Origin: an uncultured Eubacteriales bacterium
GTDB taxonomy: Bacteria; Bacillota; Clostridia; Christensenellales; Aristaeellaceae
Assembly: GCA_902793325.1 (NCBI GenBank)
Contig: CADBCY010000005.1
Coordinates: 1 to 64,000, forward strand
Reading direction: 5' to 3'
Length of the DNA: 64,000 bases
Below, piece after piece: positions 61,510 to 64,000 of this stretch. Under the pieces are notes generated by a model, which did not search any database, was not told where the DNA came from, and worked only from the letters and a program-made list of their open reading frames with translations. The number at the start of each line of letters is the position of its first letter. Positions within the stretch are counted from its first letter, which is position 1. Made by a program: the position numbers and the translations under genes.

Positions 61510-62140
61510 GCCCTATGTGGTGGGGCTGACCGGCGGCATCGGCTGCGGAAAGTCCGAGGCCGCGAGCTTCCTGGAGCGCCTCGGCGCGGCGCACCTGGAC
61601 GCCGACGCCGTCTCGCGGACGCTCACCGCCGCGCCCGGCAGCGCGCCCTCGCCCCTGACCGGCGCGGCGCTGCCGGAGATCCGGCGGGTCTTCGGCGACG
61701 GCGTGTTCCGCGAGGACGGCTCGCTGGACCGCCGCGCGCTGGCGTCGGTGGTGTTCTCCGACCCCGCCGCGCGCCGGACGCTGGAGGGCATCCTCCACCC
61801 GCTGGTGCAGCGGGCCATGCTGGAGGGCATGGACGCCGCCCGGCGGGCCGGGGCGAAGGTCGTCATACTGGACGTGCCGCTGCTCTTCGAGACGGGCATG
61901 GACGCCCTGTGCGACGAAACCTGGACGCTGGTGGCCGGCCGGGAGACGCAGATCGCCCGCGTGGCGGCCCGCGACGGCCTGCCGCGGGAGGCCGTGGAGG
62001 CGCGCATCGACAGCCAGCTCTCCTCCGAGGCGCGCGCCGCCCGCGCGACCCGCGCCATCAGCACCGAGCGCCCCGTAGAAAAGACGCGTGCCGAGCTGCA
62101 GCAGCTCTACCAGGCGGCGCTGAAGCGCGCGGGCGAGTAG
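61496..62140 (+). CDS. coaE: Dephospho-CoA kinase
   Basis: This 214-residue enzyme makes the last step to CoA. It has P-loop GGIGCGKS (13-20), LDADAVSR with the catalytic Asp, DVPLLFETGMD, and RVAARDGL in the lid. It starts with GTG 61496 inside polA, with a GGGAGGG ribosome site in the polA coding sequence, a polA-coaE order frequent in Clostridia. An internal in-frame alternative is not needed. Confidence 0.95.
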   Translation: MPANKPYVVGLTGGIGCGKSEAASFLERLGAAHLDADAVSRTLTAAPGSAPSPLTGAALPEIRRVFGDGVFREDGSLDRRALASVVFSDPAARRTLEGILHPLVQRAMLEGMDAARRAGAKVVILDVPLLFETGMDALCDETWTLVAGRETQIARVAARDGLPREAVEARIDSQLSSEARAARATRAISTERPVEKTRAELQQLYQAALKRAGE

Positions 62141-62189
62141 AACGAACAACGGCCGGCCCCCTCGGGCCGCGGCCGGGAACGGAGGCACC

Positions 62190-62795
62190 ATGTCCATGAA
62201 GCGAAGCGCGCGCCGGGCGGCGCGGCGTTCCCGGCTGCCCGCCGTCGTCACGCTGGCGGTGCTGGCGCTGGCGCTCGTCGGCTTCGGGCTGTGGATGCTG
62301 TTCGCCCGCGCCCCGGAGGTCACGGTGCAGACCTATCCCCTGGAGTACCAGGACCTGATCCGCGCCTGCGCGGCGGAGAACGACCTCGACCCCGCCTACC
62401 CCGCCGCGGTCATTATGGCGGAGTCCAGCTACCGGCCGGAGGCGGTGTCCTCGGCCAACGCCCAGGGGCTCATGCAGTTGTTGCCGGACACGGCGAGCTG
62501 GATCGCCGGCAAGTTCGGCGAGACTTACGTGGAAGGCATGCTGTTCGACCCGGAGACGAACATCCGCTACGGCTGCTGGTACCTGGGCTTCCTGATGAAG
62601 CGCTATCACGGCGACATGACCTGCGCCTCCTCGGCCTATCACCAGGGGCAGGGCACGGTGGACAAGTGGCTCCAGGACCCCTCCCTCAGCGCCGACGGCG
62701 CGACCCTGACCTCCATCCCCTCGGAGGCCACGGATACCTATGTAAAGCGGGTATTGAAGTACTATGAGCGATATGTTGAACTGTATGCGGCGTAG
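62190..62795 (+). CDS. Membrane-anchored lytic transglycosylase (SLT-like)
   Basis: This 201-residue protein has a basic N terminus, one membrane helix (about 20-42) and an SLT lysozyme-like domain: catalytic Glu in IMAESSYRPEAVSSANAQGLMQLLP, then NIRYGCWYLGFLMKRY and ASSAYHQGQGTVD. It cleaves peptidoglycan glycan strands. It sits 49 bases after coaE in the same operon, a usual clostridial neighbour of polA/coaE. ATG 62190 follows GGAGG. Confidence 0.93.
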   Translation: MSMKRSARRAARRSRLPAVVTLAVLALALVGFGLWMLFARAPEVTVQTYPLEYQDLIRACAAENDLDPAYPAAVIMAESSYRPEAVSSANAQGLMQLLPDTASWIAGKFGETYVEGMLFDPETNIRYGCWYLGFLMKRYHGDMTCASSAYHQGQGTVDKWLQDPSLSADGATLTSIPSEATDTYVKRVLKYYERYVELYAA

Positions 62796-64000
62796 CGCGC
62801 TGGCGGCGCTGCTCATCCTGGCACTGGCCGCGCCCGCGCTCGCGTCGGACCTGGCCAACGACCTGGGCGGCGCCTTCGTGGCCACGCCCGCCGACACCGG
62901 CGAATCCGACCAGCCCGTGGATGAGGTGGACATGCTCACCGCCGACGCCACCATCGGCTACATCGGCAGCGGCGTGCCCATCCTGAACCCCGTCGGCTGC
63001 ACCGAGTGGAACCTGGTGAGCCTCAACCAACTGGTGTTCGAGCCGGTGGTGGACCTGGACGAGAACATGAAGCCCGTGCCCATGCTGGCCAACAACTGGG
63101 AGAAGCGCAACCAGTACTGGCGCTTCAACCTGCGCGAGGGCATCCAGTTCCACAACGGCCTCGACCTGACCGCCTACGACGTGGTGCAGAGCTGGAAGGC
63201 GCTGAAGGCGGCCGGGGAGGACAACCCCTATTACAGCCGCCTCGAGCGCATCAAGGCTATGGAGGCCACGGACATCCTGACTCTGACCGTGGAGGCCAAA
63301 GACGCCAGCTACCTCACGCTGTACGCCATGAACTTCCCGGTGATCCAATACGCCACGCTCCAGGATGAAATGCCCCGCGGCACCGGTCCCTACTGGTACG
63401 TGCAGGCGGATACCGACGGCATCGTGCGCCTGGAGGCCAACCCGCTGTGGTGGAAGCAGGCCCCGCTGCTGCACAGCATACTGCTGCGGCCCTACGCCGA
63501 GCCCGCCGACGCCGTGGAGGCCATCCAGACCAACCAGATCAGCATGCTGTCCACCAAGAGCCCGAAGGCGGCGCTGTGCCGGAAGCTGGCGGACCTCACC
63601 AGCCGCGACTATTCCACGCTGACCTACGAGATGCTGGTACCCAACGCCGGCGGCCGGTCGCTGTTGAAGGACGTGCGGGTGCGCAAGGCGGTGATGTACG
63701 CCATCGACCGCTCGCTGCTGGCCTCCAACGCCTATCTGGACATGGCGGTGTCCAGCGAAGTGCCCATCCCGCCCGTATCCTGGCTGTACGAGAGCCAGAG
63801 CGCCATATACTACTACAGCCCCGAGCGCGCCCTGCAACTGATGAACGAGGTCGGCTGGCGCGACATGAACGGCGACGGGCGGCTGAACCGGGTCAACGGC
63901 GTGCGGCTGATGGAGCCGAGCCTGACGATCTGGACCTACAACGAGAGCACCAACTCCATCCGGGAGAACGCGGCCAATATGATCGCGGATTACCTGCGGG
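62764..64000 (+). CDS. Peptide/oligopeptide ABC substrate-binding protein, N-terminal part
   Basis: At least 412 residues are visible before the window ends; family members have about 500-550. It is an SBP_bac_5 (DppA/OppA-like) protein: WNLVSLNQLVFEPVVDLDENMKPVPMLANNWEKRN..., LREGIQFHNG, VRKAVMYAIDRSLL. A signal peptide (RRSALAALLILALAAPALAS) lacks a lipobox Cys. ATG 62764 overlaps the transglycosylase by 32 bases; ATG 62785 (MRRSAL) is an alternative. It may bind murein peptides released by the upstream hydrolase, which is inference from position only. Confidence 0.88.
   Translation, partial: MSDMLNCMRRSALAALLILALAAPALASDLANDLGGAFVATPADTGESDQPVDEVDMLTADATIGYIGSGVPILNPVGCTEWNLVSLNQLVFEPVVDLDENMKPVPMLANNWEKRNQYWRFNLREGIQFHNGLDLTAYDVVQSWKALKAAGEDNPYYSRLERIKAMEATDILTLTVEAKDASYLTLYAMNFPVIQYATLQDEMPRGTGPYWYVQADTDGIVRLEANPLWWKQAPLLHSILLRPYAEPADAVEAIQTNQISMLSTKSPKAALCRKLADLTSRDYSTLTYEMLVPNAGGRSLLKDVRVRKAVMYAIDRSLLASNAYLDMAVSSEVPIPPVSWLYESQSAIYYYSPERALQLMNEVGWRDMNGDGRLNRVNGVRLMEPSLTIWTYNESTNSIRENAANMIADYLR

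Overview
The window reads as a GC-rich, gene-dense chromosome segment from an endospore-forming member of the Clostridia. Pointers are a spoIIP gene behind a sigma-E-like promoter, an IspH/ribosomal protein S1 fusion, an Re-type citrate synthase, a cmk-plsC-ispH/rpsA cluster and strong GGAGG ribosome binding sites. Christensenellales-like lineages are my best guess, but that is inference from gene style only. I see no phage genes, transposases, CRISPR array, rRNA or tRNA.

Layout. 1-4273 (minus): oxidative citrate branch (Re-citrate synthase, GntR/FCD regulator, aconitase cut by the window edge) with a palindromic operator on the promoter, and a PutP-type symporter. 4514-7823 (plus): MATE exporter, then DUF1614-spoIIP. 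7893-10094 (minus): yajC, tgt and an Ig-like protein with an LPXTG-like tail. 10394-14490 (plus): a large GT-C-like membrane protein and a lipoprotein with six peptidoglycan-binding repeats. 14596-21889 (minus): the most unusual locus, an apparent operon of SGNH/DltD-like protein, MBOAT acyltransferase, acyl carrier protein, a complete NitT/TauT-type ABC importer and an AMP-forming ligase. A two-component system is divergent from it at 22153-24182.

24296-31400: GH5 glycosidase, Fe-S/flavin enoate reductase, ogt, a GNAT, phosphoglucomutase with a DUF1858 protein, and a DUF4342 protein. 31503-35166: second two-component system and a cardiolipin synthase. 35410-36174: TSUP permease. 36446-39847: FHA, FtsW/RodA and PBP2-like transpeptidase. 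39944-45797: pepV, cmk, hydrolase, plsC and ispH-rpsA. 45971-55075: two intracellular GH32 enzymes around a HAD phosphatase, followed by a sugar ABC transporter with two paralogous permeases. 55150-58766 (minus): DUF3592, proB, proA, yggT, ylmH. 58930-64000: polA, coaE, a lytic transglycosylase and a truncated peptide-binding protein.

Taken together, much of the window concerns the envelope: spore engulfment, peptidoglycan synthesis and binding, phospholipid synthesis, and a Dlt-like surface acylation route in which an imported small molecule may be activated by the ligase, loaded on the carrier protein and passed through the MBOAT protein to an extracellular polymer. Many promoters match the vegetative -35/-10 consensus with 16-18 bp spacing, which makes the operon boundaries fairly clear. 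All functional calls are from sequence motifs read by eye; no database search was run.
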